A stretch of 64,000 bases of DNA from Stenotrophomonas sp. ESTM1D_MKCIP4_1 (GCF_003086895.1 NZ_CP026004.1:3802684-3866683), one strand, 5' to 3'. Shown: positions 41,777-51,126, numbered from the stretch's first letter. Notes: generated from the sequence alone by a model not told the origin. A program made the numbers and translations.

Positions 41777-42748
41777 TCAGGAGTTTTCGTAGTTGGTCAG
41801 GGCCAGGTCCAGCAGCGCCTTGGCCTGCTCGCGCAGCATCACCGGCTCGACGATCTCGGCGTCGGAACCGTAATGCAGCACGTCCATCAGCAGCTCGCGC
41901 GAAACGCTGTAGGGCACCTTCAGTTCATAGCGCCCGTCGGGCAGGAAACGGCCCTGCTGCTTGGAATGCCAGTGCTCATCGGCCACCCAGCGCGCCGCCT
42001 TGGCACTGAACAGGATGGTCGCCCAGCCCTTGGGTGGGCCGGAGAAAATGCCGTAGCTGGCACCCAGCTGTTCGTCCAGCTCGCTCTCGGCCACGTCGCG
42101 GGCACCGTTGTCGACCACCCGCGCCTTGTGCACGCGGTCCACGGCGAAGCTGCGCAGCGCTTCACGGTCGTGGTCCCACGCGTCCAGGTACCAGTTGTCG
42201 CGGTAATGGGTCAGGCGCTGCGGCGAGACGGTGCGTCGGGTCGATTCGTCAGTGGAGCGGGCGCGGTACTCGAACGCCAGCTGCTTGCGCTCCAGCACCG
42301 CAGAGGCGACGGTGCGGAAACTGCCTTCGTCGAACTTGCGGCCGCGGTGCGGAATGACCCGCACCCGGTCCACCGGCCAGTTGGACACGCCGGCCTGGGC
42401 GGCCAGCAGGCTTTCGATACGCTGCTGCAGCGGTGCCAGCACCGAGGACAGCACACCGCCGCCGGTACGCGCCAGCAGGTGCTGCGACGCCAGCAGCGCG
42501 TGCAGCTCTTCGGAGCTGAGCCACAGGCCGGGCAGCTCGAAGCGGTCGCTCTCGTCGGCCTGGTAGCGGAAGCCCGCCTCGCCGTCGCCCTCGATCGGGG
42601 CCATCAGCGCGTCGCGCAGGAAGGCCAGATCACGGTAGACGGTGGCACGGGAACAACCGAGCTTGTCCTGCAGGGTCGCCACCGTCACCGGATAGCGTGC
42701 GGACTTGAGCAGACGATGCAGGGCGGTGATGCGTTCGTATCGGTCCAT
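41777..42748 (-). CDS. YafY-type transcriptional regulator (HTH + WYL)
   Basis: A 323-residue regulator. A DeoR-like helix-turn-helix lies at residues 1-60 (RYERITALHRLLKSARYPVT, LQDKLGCSRATVYRDLAFLRD). A WYL domain (residues about 150-230) has LTHYRDNWYLDAWDHDREALRSFAVDRV, and a WCX C-terminal extension follows. WYL proteins sense nucleotides or single-stranded nucleic acid and control stress or defence genes. It lies 28 bp upstream of metQ on the same strand. Start ATG 42748 begins directly with the HTH. Confidence 0.92.
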   Translation of the reverse strand: MDRYERITALHRLLKSARYPVTVATLQDKLGCSRATVYRDLAFLRDALMAPIEGDGEAGFRYQADESDRFELPGLWLSSEELHALLASQHLLARTGGGVLSSVLAPLQQRIESLLAAQAGVSNWPVDRVRVIPHRGRKFDEGSFRTVASAVLERKQLAFEYRARSTDESTRRTVSPQRLTHYRDNWYLDAWDHDREALRSFAVDRVHKARVVDNGARDVAESELDEQLGASYGIFSGPPKGWATILFSAKAARWVADEHWHSKQQGRFLPDGRYELKVPYSVSRELLMDVLHYGSDAEIVEPVMLREQAKALLDLALTNYENS

Positions 42749-42829
42749 GCCCCCGATTATGTCCGAGTCGCGGGCGTTGTGCGGGGCCTTTGGGCTATCG
42801 TGGGTGCCCCCTGCCCCACGGAACGCCCG

Positions 42830-43438
42830 ATGCGCCGCCTGTCTGCCCTGCCCCTGCTGCTGGCCTGCCTGCTGTTGGCGGCCTGCGACCGCGCCCCGGC
42901 ACCGGCGGCGGCACCGGCCGAGGCCCCGGTACCGCCCGCCGATCCTGCGCAGGCGGTGCTGGCCGCCAGCGAGCGCCTGGCCGGCCTCCGCAGCTTCCAC
43001 GCCGAACTGGACCTGCAGGGTGCGGCTCAGCCGGTGCGCAGCGCCATGGACTTCGTCGCCCCCGACCGCTTCCGGGTGCAGACCCCGGCCGGGCCGCAGA
43101 CGATCATTGGCGACACCATGTTCCTGCAGGCCGACGGCGCCATCCAGCAGGTGCCGACCCCGCCGGGCCTGATGGAGCAGTGGCGCAACCCGCTGCCCAC
43201 GGGCGCACCCGCAGCTGAGCTGCAGGCCGAGGATCTGGGCCGGCAGTCGCTGGACGGCGTGGACACCCGCCACTACCGCCTGCTCGGCGCGGCCGGCGAG
43301 CGCCTGGAATACTGGGTGGACGACCAGGGACTGCCGCGGCAGATCGTGCGCAGCGGCAGCAACCAGGGCCGCCCCTACCAGCTGCGCCTGCGCTACTCGC
43401 GTTTCAACGACCCGGCCCTGCGTATCGAGCGCCCCTGA
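42830..43438 (+). CDS. LolA/LppX-fold-like lipoprotein
   Basis: A 202-residue lipoprotein with signal peptide RRLSALPLLLACLLLAAC (lipobox LAAC) and a Pro/Ala-rich linker. The domain (residues about 45-200) has the order helix SERLAGLRSFHAELDLQG, strand MDFVAPDRFRVQTPAG, TIIGDTMFLQADG, LDGVDTRHYRLL and LEYWVDDQGLPRQIVRSG, the pattern of LolA/LolB/LppX-like open beta-half-barrels that carry lipid. Family assignment is by fold pattern only. It is divergent from the YafY regulator with an 81-bp intergenic region. Confidence 0.75.
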   Translation: MRRLSALPLLLACLLLAACDRAPAPAAAPAEAPVPPADPAQAVLAASERLAGLRSFHAELDLQGAAQPVRSAMDFVAPDRFRVQTPAGPQTIIGDTMFLQADGAIQQVPTPPGLMEQWRNPLPTGAPAAELQAEDLGRQSLDGVDTRHYRLLGAAGERLEYWVDDQGLPRQIVRSGSNQGRPYQLRLRYSRFNDPALRIERP

Positions 43439-43545
43439 ATGGGCGATGGCAATAACGCCTGCTGAAGCGCGACGCCGCTCGCGTTCTGGTGGCCATGGCG
43501 CTTCCAGTATCATCACGGGTTGTTAACCGCTTCGGAGAAGCCTTG

Positions 43546-44322
43546 ATGTCCCTGCGCGTGTCCCTGCTTGTGCCCCTGCTGCTGTGCGCGCCGCTGGCGT
43601 ATGCCCAGGACGCCTCCGAACTGGCGGCGATGACCTCGCCGTGGAGTGGCAGCGGTGGCGAACTGGGCTTTGCCGCCGCCAGCGGCAACAGCAGCACCGA
43701 GAGCTTCAACGGCGCCCTGCGCCTGCGCTACACCGATGGCGACTGGGTGCACAGCATGGACCTGTTCGGCCTGCGCTCGAGTTCCAAGGTCACCGAGACC
43801 AACGACGACGGCACCACCAGCCGCCGCGACAACACCACGGCCAACCGCTACACCGGCGCAGCCGGCAGCGCGCTGCAGCTGGGTGAACACCGCCAGCTGT
43901 TCGCCAAGGTGCGTACCGAGCGCGATGACTTCGCCACCTACGATCGCCGCAGCTCGTTCGGCCTGGGCTACGGTACCCGCCTGATCAACACCGAACGCCT
44001 TTCGTTCGATGCGCTGCTGGGCCCGGGTGTCAGCCGCACCCACAGCACCGAGGACGACCGCACGCGCACCGGCCTGATCGGCCAGGGTCAGTTCGAGCTG
44101 AAGTACGCCATCACCGGCAACACCGATCTGGTCAACAACCTGCTGGTGGAATCGGGTTCGTACAACACCTTCGGCCAGAACGATTTCGGCGTGTCGGTGA
44201 GCATGAACGAGCACCTGGCGCTGAAGGCCGGCTGGCAGGCGCGTTACAACAGCGACGTGGCCGACGACAAGCGCAGGACCGATACCCTGACCACGATGAA
44301 CGTGGTCTACAAGTTCAAATGA
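43546..44322 (+). CDS. DUF481 (YdiY-like) outer-membrane protein
   Basis: A 258-residue protein: signal peptide (residues 1-20, ending AYA), then a DUF481 barrel beginning SGSGGELGFAAASGNSSTESFNGALRLRY, the typical GxxxGxxxxxGNxxxxS opening, and ending TMNVVYKFK. DUF481 proteins are small salt- or acid-induced outer-membrane barrels without a known activity. The start at 43546 was chosen for the clean signal peptide. A strong terminator follows immediately. Confidence 0.9.
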   Translation: MSLRVSLLVPLLLCAPLAYAQDASELAAMTSPWSGSGGELGFAAASGNSSTESFNGALRLRYTDGDWVHSMDLFGLRSSSKVTETNDDGTTSRRDNTTANRYTGAAGSALQLGEHRQLFAKVRTERDDFATYDRRSSFGLGYGTRLINTERLSFDALLGPGVSRTHSTEDDRTRTGLIGQGQFELKYAITGNTDLVNNLLVESGSYNTFGQNDFGVSVSMNEHLALKAGWQARYNSDVADDKRRTDTLTTMNVVYKFK

Positions 44323-44325
44323 GAA

Positions 44326-44354
44326 ACGGGCGCCCCAGGCGCCCGTCTTCTTTT
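44326..44354 (+). terminator. Intrinsic terminator of the DUF481 gene
   Basis: Perfect 9-bp stem ACGGGCGCC / GGCGCCCGT with a CCA loop, followed by CTTCTTTT. Confidence 0.92.
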
Positions 44355-44445
44355 GTAGAGTCGAGCTTGCTCGACTGCTGTTGGCCAGACAGTCGAGCAT
44401 GGCTCGACTCTACGAATGCCTCAGTCGAGCATGGCTCGACTCTAC
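44355..44445. repeat. SMAG-type cluster (three units)
   Basis: GTAGAGTCGAGCTTGCTCGACTG at 44355 is followed by two inverted copies of the AGTCGAGCATGGCTCGACTC form, ending at 44414 and 44445. It sits between the convergent DUF481 gene and hemC. Confidence 0.88.
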
Positions 44446-44456
44446 AGGCGCGCGAT

Positions 44457-45368
44457 TCAGACGTTCAGCAGCTCGCCTGCACCGCCGTCCAGCAGCATCT
44501 TCGCCACCTGCTGGCCCAGCGCTTCCGGGTCGCTGGCCGGGCCTACGGCGTCGGCACGCACAGCGCGACCATCGCTGGCGCTGCCGACCATGCCCTGCAG
44601 GTGCAGATCCGCGCCCTGCCACTGCGCGATGGCCGCCACCGGCACATGGCAGCTGCCGTGCAGCGCGCGGTTCATGGCCCGCTCCGCTTCCACGCAGGCT
44701 CGCGTGTCGGCGTCATCCAGGCGGGCGAACAACTCCATCAGCCGCGCATTGCCACCATCACACTCCACCGCCACCGCGCCCTGTGCCGGTGCAGGCAGCC
44801 ACTGCGGCGGCTGCAGGCGGGCGACGATGCGATCGCCCAGGCCCAGGCGTTCCAGCCCGGCCACGGCCAGCACGATGGCGTCGTAGCCACCGTTGTCGAG
44901 CTTGGCCAAGCGCGTGTTGACGTTGCCGCGCAGATCCAGCAGCTGCAGGTCCGGGCGCAGTGCGCGCAGCTGTGCCTGCCGGCGCAGCGAGGACGTGCCC
45001 ACGCGCGCGCCGATGGGCAGCGCATCCAGCGAGGCGTACAGATTGGAGATGAAGCCATCGGCCGGATCGTGGCGAGTCAGCATGGCCGGCAGCGCGAACG
45101 GTGCATCCAGTTCCATCGGCACATCCTTCAGCGAATGCACCGCGCAGTCGGCGTCGCCGCGCAGCATGGCCAGCTCCAGTTCCTTCAGGAACAGGCCCTT
45201 GCCGCCGATGGCGGCCAGCGAGCGGTCGAGCACTTCATCGCCGCGGGTGCTCATCGGCACCAGTTCCACGTGCAGGCCGGGGTAGGCCTGGCGCAGTCGG
45301 TCGGCGACGTGTTCGCTCTGCCAGAGGGCGAGCGGGCTCTTGCGGGTGGCGATGCGGACGGTTTCCAT
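44457..45368 (-). CDS. hemC: Hydroxymethylbilane synthase (porphobilinogen deaminase)
   Basis: A 303-residue haem-pathway enzyme that joins four porphobilinogens into hydroxymethylbilane. It has the N-terminal [51 protein letters not shown] with dipyrromethane-binding arginines, and the cofactor Cys in [12 protein letters not shown]. The order algZ-algR-(gap)-hemC on one strand recalls the fimS-algR-hemC locus of Pseudomonas. hemD is not in the window. Confidence 0.98.
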   Translation of the reverse strand: METVRIATRKSPLALWQSEHVADRLRQAYPGLHVELVPMSTRGDEVLDRSLAAIGGKGLFLKELELAMLRGDADCAVHSLKDVPMELDAPFALPAMLTRHDPADGFISNLYASLDALPIGARVGTSSLRRQAQLRALRPDLQLLDLRGNVNTRLAKLDNGGYDAIVLAVAGLERLGLGDRIVARLQPPQWLPAPAQGAVAVECDGGNARLMELFARLDDADTRACVEAERAMNRALHGSCHVPVAAIAQWQGADLHLQGMVGSASDGRAVRADAVGPASDPEALGQQVAKMLLDGGAGELLNV

Positions 45369-45454
45369 CCGGGCATTATCGCGCCTATCGGCGGGATACG
45401 GCCAACGGCGGAGCCCCTCGTGGCGGGTGCGGGTCGCGGTTGGAAGGCGTGCTT

Positions 45455-45558
45455 GGCCGGGGCGGTGGGGTCAGGCGGGGACGCCGTGAACCCATCCATG
45501 GGGGCTTGGCCGCGGCATCCATGCCGCGGACACCCCGCCTGACCCCACCGCCCCGGCC
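45455..45558. repeat. Large nested palindrome, first
   Basis: Perfectly complementary 26-bp arms (45455-45480 and 45533-45558) enclose two smaller palindromes, CCCATCCATGGGG (45491 on) and CCGCGGCAT/ATGCCGCGG (45510-45529). It lies in the 574-bp interval between hemC and algR, which contains no gene. Confidence 0.9.
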
Positions 45559-45636
45559 CCTGACAGTTTCCGTGCGCGCCAGCCACGGAAGATCAAAAGA
45601 AAAGAGCAAAAGCAAAGGCAGCAGCCGGCGGCTTCC

Positions 45637-45677
45637 GGGGTCAGATCCCTTTTCCGCAGGAAAAGGGATCTGACCCC
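45637..45677. repeat. Dispersed palindrome, perfect 19-bp arms
   Basis: GGGGTCAGATCCCTTTTCC, a 3-nt loop, and its exact reverse complement. It is the same family as the element that forms the end of glpD (39093-39130). Confidence 0.9.
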
Positions 45678-45737
45678 TCTCCCCCACCCGATAACAACAA
45701 TGCTCTGCTCTTGCCGTCCGGCACAGGAAAAACGAGA

Positions 45738-45845
45738 GGGTCGGGCCGGGGTGGGGTGGCGGGACCGCAGGCGCCATGGATGGCGCCTACGAGCTTACAT
45801 GGATGTACTTGCAGCGTGTCCCGCCACCCCACCCCGGCCCGACCC
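45738..45845. repeat. Large nested palindrome, second
   Basis: Perfect 28-bp arms (45738-45765 and 45818-45845) enclose two inner palindromes, GGCGCCATGGATGGCGCC (45770-45787) and a looser ACATGGATGT core (about 45798-45807). The design (long arms, two inner hairpins with a CATGGATG or CATCCATG centre) is the same as at 45455-45558, but the arm sequences differ. Confidence 0.9.
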
Positions 45846-45942
45846 AGCACGTAAAAGCAACGAGCCGACCAACCCGCTGTTGCTGTTGCTGTTGCTTCAG
45901 ATGTTGCTCGTAAGCAGTCGCGGCCGCAGGCCGCGCGGAACC

Positions 45943-46677
45943 TCACAGATGCCGCAGTTCCTGCTTCAGCGTCGCCACGCAGCGGCGGCTCACTTCCAGC
46001 GGCTGCTTGCCATGCCGCAGCACCGCCTGCACCTGCCCACCCACACCGCGCCGCAGCTCCACCAGCTCATGGCGGGCCACCAGGCAGTTGCGATGGATGC
46101 GCACGAAACGGCTGGCGAATTCCTCTTCCAGCGATTTCAGCGATTCTTCAATCAGATCTTCGCCACGCGCGTGGTGCACCACCACGTACTTCTCTTCCGC
46201 CTGCAGATAGTGGATGTCATCCAGCGGAATCAACCGCAGGCTGCCACGCAGGCGCGCGCACAACATGCTGCGCGCCTGGCCACCGCTGTGCTCGGGATGG
46301 CCATCGCGGCCGGCCAGGAACGTCCGCGCGCGTGCGATCGCCGCCGCCAAGCGCTCGGCCCGCACCGGCTTCATCAGGTAATCAATCGCTGCCGCTTCAA
46401 AAGCCGACAGCGCGTGCGCGTCGTAAGCCGTGCAGAACACCACCGCCGGACGCGGCTCGAAACTGGCCAGGTGACGCGCCGCTTCCAGGCCATCCAGGCC
46501 GGGCATGGCGATATCCAGCAGCACCAGGTCCGGCTGCAGTTCCGCACAGGCGTGCAGGGCCTGTTCGCCGTTGCCGGCCTCGGCCACCACATCAATGCCC
46601 TCCTGCGCCGCCAACAAGCTGCGCAAGCGCTCGCGGGCCAGCGGTTCGTCATCGGCGATGACTACCCTCACGCTCAT
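45943..46677 (-). CDS. algR: LytTR response regulator, AlgR-like
   Basis: A 244-residue regulator. The receiver domain has DDEPLARERL and the phosphoacceptor Asp55 (LVLLDIAMPGLDGL), then AVVFCTAYDAHALSAFEAAA with KPV as switch Lys. The LytTR DNA-binding domain (residues about 140-240) has LIPLDDIHYLQAEEKYVVVHH and RFVRIHRNCLVARHELVELRR. It matches P. aeruginosa AlgR along its length. AlgR controls alginate, type IV pili and virulence in Pseudomonas; targets here are unknown. Its start lies 4 bp from the kinase stop, and hemC is the next gene downstream. Confidence 0.93.
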   Translation of the reverse strand: MSVRVVIADDEPLARERLRSLLAAQEGIDVVAEAGNGEQALHACAELQPDLVLLDIAMPGLDGLEAARHLASFEPRPAVVFCTAYDAHALSAFEAAAIDYLMKPVRAERLAAAIARARTFLAGRDGHPEHSGGQARSMLCARLRGSLRLIPLDDIHYLQAEEKYVVVHHARGEDLIEESLKSLEEEFASRFVRIHRNCLVARHELVELRRGVGGQVQAVLRHGKQPLEVSRRCVATLKQELRHL

Positions 46678-46681
46678 TCCC

Positions 46682-47725
46682 TCACTGGATCGGCACTGTC
46701 ACCTGACAGGCATAGTAGCCTTCGCTCCAGCCAGCCGTCATCCGCGCCGCACGACCAAAGCGCCATGCCAGCCGATGGCCGATGCTGTGCTGCGCGTGGC
46801 CGGCGCCCCGTGCCAAGGCCAACCCTGGGGCCTGCGGGTCCGGCGCCGGATTGCGAACTGTGATCTGCAGCTCATTGTCCTTGCAGACCAGCACCAACTC
46901 GATCGTGCCCCCTTCCGGCAGACGCGAAATGCCATGCAGCACCGCGTTTTCCACCAGCGGCTGCAGCACCAGGCGCGGCAGGGGCAGGTCCCACGGCAGT
47001 GGTTCCTCGCGCTGCCAGCGCACCTGAAGGCGGTCGCCCAGCCGCAGCGATTCAATCGACAGGTAGCGCTCGGCCAGCTCGCACTCGGCCTGCAGGGTGG
47101 AATCGCCTTCACCGGCACCCAGCGCAGCGCGGAACAGATCGGACAGGTCCAGCACCGCACGTTCGGCCACTGCCGGGTCACGATGCAGCAGGCTGGCAAT
47201 CAGGTTCATGCTGTTGAACAGGAAATGCGGGCGGATGCGCGCCTGCAGTGCGTCCGCCTGCGCGCGCGCATTGGCCTGTACCTGCGCAGCCCAGCGATCA
47301 CTGACATAGAAGTAGCGCAGCGCCAGCGCGGTGATCAGCGCCGTGGTCGCGGCACTGCCCAGGGTGAAGCGCCAGAAACTGATGCCGCGGGTGAAGTTGT
47401 CGCCGAGCACGGCATACAAGGCATGGACCACCCCCGCACAGGCCACCGCGATCAGCGCCGACAGGACGATGGCCAGCACCGCGCCGATCGCCTCGGGCAG
47501 CGTCGACAGCGCGCGTCGCAACAGGCAGAGGCAGCCGCTGACCGCCAACGAAAGCCACAGTGCGAAACCGCTGGCCGAAACCAGCTCACCCAGCGTCCAA
47601 TGGCGGCTGCCATCGGGCGCCAGGGCCAGCACCACCACCACCAGTTCGGCCAGGCCGAGCATCGCCAGCACGCGCGGCAGGCGGCACAGTTCCGGCATCC
47701 ACGGGGCGCTGGTGCTGGCAGCCAT
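46682..47725 (-). CDS. algZ: AlgZ/FimS-type sensor histidine kinase
   Basis: A 347-residue kinase: N-terminal PELCRLPRVL (as in AlgZ/FimS), four membrane helices (residues about 17-36, 47-70, 80-103, 119-140), then a His_kinase domain with RPHFLFNSMNLI (His167) and LPRLVLQPLVENAVLHGI. The C-terminal ATP-lid region is atypical: GHAQHSIGHRLAWRFG replaces the GxGIGLxNxRxRL of LytS-type kinases, as FimS also lacks normal G boxes. Its ATG lies 3 bp after the esterase stop, so esterase-algZ-algR form one transcript. Confidence 0.9.
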   Translation of the reverse strand: MAASTSAPWMPELCRLPRVLAMLGLAELVVVVLALAPDGSRHWTLGELVSASGFALWLSLAVSGCLCLLRRALSTLPEAIGAVLAIVLSALIAVACAGVVHALYAVLGDNFTRGISFWRFTLGSAATTALITALALRYFYVSDRWAAQVQANARAQADALQARIRPHFLFNSMNLIASLLHRDPAVAERAVLDLSDLFRAALGAGEGDSTLQAECELAERYLSIESLRLGDRLQVRWQREEPLPWDLPLPRLVLQPLVENAVLHGISRLPEGGTIELVLVCKDNELQITVRNPAPDPQAPGLALARGAGHAQHSIGHRLAWRFGRAARMTAGWSEGYYACQVTVPIQ

Positions 47726-47728
47726 GGC

Positions 47729-48388
47729 TCAGGCCACGCCCAGCCGTTCCTGCAGCCAGTCACCCAGCGCCTGGATTTCCTCGGCGCAGACCTGGTGCGC
47801 CATCGGGTAGCGCTGCCACTGCAGCGACAGGCCCAGCGTGCGCAGCACCTGTGCACTGTGCTCGGCCACCGCCAGCGGAATCACCGGATCGCCACTGCCG
47901 TGCGCCATGAACACCGGCACATCGACCGCGCCGTCAACCCGGCGTGCCGCTTCGGCATCGGGAAGGTAGGTGGACAATGCGATCAGGCCCGCCAGCGGCG
48001 CAGTACGTTCCAGCGCAGCACTGAGGATGACCGCCCCGCCCTGCGAGAAGCCCGCCAGGAAGATGTGGTCGGCGGCGATGCCGCGTTCGATCTCACGCGC
48101 GATCAGTGCATCCAGCTGGGCCACCGATTCGCGCACGCCGGCCATGTCGGCACGCGAACGGAAATCCATGCCGACGATGTCGTACCAGCCGCGCATCGGC
48201 ACACCGTTGTTGATGGTGATCGGCCGCACCGGTGCATGCGGGAACACGAAGCGCAGCGCCGGCCAGTGCGGGCGCACCAGCTCGGGCACGATGGGCGCGA
48301 AGTCGTGGCCATCGGCACCCAGGCCATGCAGCCAGATCACCGACCATTGCGGCGAAGCGCCGGTTTCCTGTTCCACCGTTTGCAGCAT
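47729..48388 (-). CDS. Carboxylesterase/phospholipase family alpha/beta hydrolase
   Basis: A 219-residue cytosolic esterase. The fold shows VIWLHGLGADGHDFAPIVPEL (oxyanion region), the nucleophile elbow LAGFSQGGAVIL (GFSQG, Ser), the acid in HGSGDPVIPL (Asp) and the His in YPMAHQVCAEEIQ. This is the acyl-protein thioesterase/carboxylesterase 2 family, which hydrolyses short acyl esters or lysophospholipids. It precedes algZ by 3 bp and follows mdoH by 50 bp on the same strand. Confidence 0.93.
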   Translation of the reverse strand: MLQTVEQETGASPQWSVIWLHGLGADGHDFAPIVPELVRPHWPALRFVFPHAPVRPITINNGVPMRGWYDIVGMDFRSRADMAGVRESVAQLDALIAREIERGIAADHIFLAGFSQGGAVILSAALERTAPLAGLIALSTYLPDAEAARRVDGAVDVPVFMAHGSGDPVIPLAVAEHSAQVLRTLGLSLQWQRYPMAHQVCAEEIQALGDWLQERLGVA

Positions 48389-48438
48389 GATGCGGCTCCT
48401 TCAAGTTCGAGCCGCATTATGCCGCCGCCGTGGGGCGA

Positions 48439-50367
48439 TCAGTACAGCGGCGGCTGCGCAGCGGCTTCGCGGCGCAGTTCGGCCGCACGCACCAGCACCG
48501 TCGGCGGGGTGTTCTCCTCAGGGATGTCCAGCAGCCCCAGGCGGTGCAGGAACGCACCCGGGCCACGCGAGGAGGTCAGCGCCACCACCGGAATGGCCAG
48601 CACCATGCCGATCACCACCGGTGCCATCCAGGCGGCCAGCGCCGGCGAAACCGACCACGCCAGCACGCCCATGAAGGCGCCGAACAGGCCCAGGCCGCCA
48701 TAGCTGCGGACCAGGGTCCACCAGGAAATACCGCCGTCGTCGCGCTGCTGCGCATCCCAGCCCGAATCGCGGCCGGACAGCACTTCGGCCACGCCACGCG
48801 ACTGCACGTACATCACCACCGGTGCCATCAGCGCCGCCAGCACGGTTTCCACCAGCATCGACACGAACGCCCGGATGGCCCCGCCGCAACCGCGGCGATC
48901 GACGGGGTCCAGCAGCATGGCCAGGTAACCCAGCACCTTGGGCATCAGCAGCACGGCCATGGTGGCGGCGAACAGGCGCACCACCTGCTCCTCATCCTGC
49001 GCGCGCCAGTAGACGCTGGGCGACAGGTGCAGCAGCGCATTGAAATCGATGCCTTCCTGGAACAGCGGGATGGCGATGCCGATCAGCATCAACATGCCCC
49101 ACATCGGCGCGGTGAAGTAGTGGCCGATGCCGATCAGCATGTGCACGCGGCTGATCCAGTGCAGGCCGCGGGTACCCACCACCTTGCCGTGCTGCAGGTT
49201 GCCCTGGCACCAGCGGCGGTCACGCACCAGCAGGTCGGTCAGGGTCGGCGGGCCTTCTTCATAGCTGCCGCCCAGGTAGGGCACCATGTGCGCGGCCCAG
49301 CCGCCCCGGCGCATCAGCGCAGCTTCGACGAAATCGTGGCTGAGCACATGGCCGCCGAACGGCTTGCGCCCCGGCAGCGCCGGCAGGCCGGCCTGGTCAG
49401 CGAAGGCACGGGTGCGGATGATCGCGTTGTGGCCCCAGTAGTTGCTCTCCGCACCATGCCACCAGGCCACGCCGCGGGCGATCACCGGGCCGTACACGCG
49501 GCCACCGAACTGCTGCATGCGGGCAAAGAGCGTGCGGCCACCGATCACCGACGGCAGGGTCTGGATCAGGCCGACGTCGGCGTTGTGTTCCATGCCGGCC
49601 ACCAGGCGCACGATGCTGTCGCCGGTCATCAGGCTGTCGGCATCCAGGATCAGCATCTGCGGGTAGGCTCCGCCGAACCGTCGCACCCAGTCGGCGATGT
49701 TGCCGGCCTTGCGCGCGCCGTTGTCGCTGCGGCGGCGGTAGAACAGCCGCACCCGGCCATCGGGCACCAGCTCACGCAGCTCGTTGAAGACCTGTTCCTC
49801 GGCGCGGGCGATGTCCTCGCGGCGGGTGTCGCTGAGCACGAAGAAATCGAAGCGTTCCAGCTGCCCGGTGGCAGCCACCGATTCATAGATGGCACGCAGA
49901 CCGGCCAGCAGGCGTCGCGGGTCTTCATTGTAGGTGGGCATCAGCAGCGCGGTGCGGCTATGCACGATCGGCAGCGGCTTGTCCGGGTCGATGCCCAGGC
50001 GGTAGCCACGGTCGAACACGGCGGTGAGGAATCCGGCCACGGCACTGGCAAAGGACAACGCGATCCAGGCGAACAGGCCGACGAACAGCACCAGCAGGCA
50101 GGCCTCAAGCACGGTAATGCCATTGCCCGACAGCACCCGCCACATCATCCGCGTGGCCACGGCGGTCATTGCCGCAGTGCCGCCGAAGATATACAGGCGG
50201 CGCAGCTTGATCATGCGCGGAGAGGTGCGGTGGCGACGGACCTTCAGCGTGCCTTCGCGCAGGGTCTGCTCCGGCATCTCCAGCGGCGCCTCGGGCGGCA
50301 ACAGCGCCCAGCCGGCATCCAGCTCGGGGTTGCCCGGGCCTGCGTGGGAGGTGGTTTGAGCTTCCAT
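48439..50367 (-). CDS. mdoH: Glucans biosynthesis glucosyltransferase H (OpgH/MdoH)
   Basis: A 642-residue inner-membrane glycosyltransferase making osmoregulated periplasmic glucans. Two N-terminal helices flank a GT2 catalytic domain (residues about 130-380: [65 protein letters not shown], the last matching Q/RxxRW). At least five C-terminal helices follow. The ATG at 50367 has GGAG 8 nt upstream; a frame opening at 50418 is longer but less likely. The opgG/mdoG gene that normally pairs with it is not adjacent. In pathogenic relatives OPG loss lowers virulence and stress tolerance. Confidence 0.95.
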   Translation of the reverse strand: MEAQTTSHAGPGNPELDAGWALLPPEAPLEMPEQTLREGTLKVRRHRTSPRMIKLRRLYIFGGTAAMTAVATRMMWRVLSGNGITVLEACLLVLFVGLFAWIALSFASAVAGFLTAVFDRGYRLGIDPDKPLPIVHSRTALLMPTYNEDPRRLLAGLRAIYESVAATGQLERFDFFVLSDTRREDIARAEEQVFNELRELVPDGRVRLFYRRRSDNGARKAGNIADWVRRFGGAYPQMLILDADSLMTGDSIVRLVAGMEHNADVGLIQTLPSVIGGRTLFARMQQFGGRVYGPVIARGVAWWHGAESNYWGHNAIIRTRAFADQAGLPALPGRKPFGGHVLSHDFVEAALMRRGGWAAHMVPYLGGSYEEGPPTLTDLLVRDRRWCQGNLQHGKVVGTRGLHWISRVHMLIGIGHYFTAPMWGMLMLIGIAIPLFQEGIDFNALLHLSPSVYWRAQDEEQVVRLFAATMAVLLMPKVLGYLAMLLDPVDRRGCGGAIRAFVSMLVETVLAALMAPVVMYVQSRGVAEVLSGRDSGWDAQQRDDGGISWWTLVRSYGGLGLFGAFMGVLAWSVSPALAAWMAPVVIGMVLAIPVVALTSSRGPGAFLHRLGLLDIPEENTPPTVLVRAAELRREAAAQPPLY

Positions 50368-50681
50368 CACGTTTACTCCGCCCAGGCTGCACAGCTGGCC
50401 GTCCTGGCCAGGCGGCATGCACCAGGGTTCCCCGCGCGCATTCCCGGCGCCCGCACTTGTCCTGCCTGCGACGGCATCACGCCGCGCAGTCGATGTCTGT
50501 CACTACCGGAACCCACACGATCTCCAACGGGGCGGAATCGAAAATGCGGCCCAGTCTATGGCGGCAAATGTAAGCCGGGCGCGAAGGTCTACGCCGGGAA
50601 TTTTCCCCATTCAGCAAACAGCGGGAGATGGCAGGCCCGAGCATGCCGCGCATACGCTGACGCGGCGGAAACTGGATCGAG

Positions 50682-50700
50682 CAAAATGATAACGATTCGC
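50682..50700 (+). promoter_or_regulatory. Fur-box-like site without an obvious iron gene
   Basis: The core AATGATAACGATTCGC fits the 19-bp Fur consensus in 13 of 19 positions. It lies 315 bp upstream of mdoH and 430 bp upstream of the DUF2628 gene. A perfect 16-bp palindrome GCCAACCTTGGTTGGC follows at about 50721-50736. No siderophore or haem gene is next to it. Confidence 0.5.
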
Positions 50701-50741
50701 AATTGAGAGACCTGGCAGCCGCCAACCTTGGTTGGCGCCCG

Positions 50742-50912
50742 TCAGGGCAAGGTTGTCTCAGGTGCAGCCGGATCGCGGCTGGCGGCCGCGCGTGCGCGGT
50801 CCATCGCCACCGCCAGTTGCTGGCGGGCGAGCAGTTGTTGTGCCTGCACCACTTCAGGTGTCGGCAGAAGCACCGGGCCCGGTGCGTTTTCCGGTGTAAC
50901 AGGTGTGGACAT
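50742..50912 (-). CDS. Small hypothetical protein (56 aa)
   Basis: A 56-residue frame starting MSTPVTPENAPGPVLLPTPE with a central helix VVQAQQLLARQQLAVAMDRARAAA. GGAGG lies 5 nt before the ATG, the main reason to believe it. No family is recognised. It sits alone between mdoH and the DUF2628 gene, close to the orphan Fur-like box. It could be a remnant or a true small protein. Confidence 0.5.
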   Translation of the reverse strand: MSTPVTPENAPGPVLLPTPEVVQAQQLLARQQLAVAMDRARAAASRDPAAPETTLP

Positions 50913-51126
50913 GCAACCTCCGTGGACATCCCGCCACTGCCAAGCCAAGGCCATCGGGCGAGCGGGACTGCGCACCCTATCCTAAAAAGAAGGCGGGTGG
51001 GTGACGGCGGCGCGATCCAGCGCACGGCCTTAACTGGTTCAGCGTCACATTTTTGACGGAACGGTGTGGTCGGCTGAATGCGACGCATTTATCATGAAAA
51101 CGTTTTCCTACACGGACGTCCCATTC

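Noticed and set aside
50703..51056. 118-residue plus-strand frame just after the Fur-like box, which would make it an iron-regulated gene
   Set aside because: TTG start, no ribosome site, Cys/His/Arg-rich shadow composition and overlap with a better small frame on the other strand.
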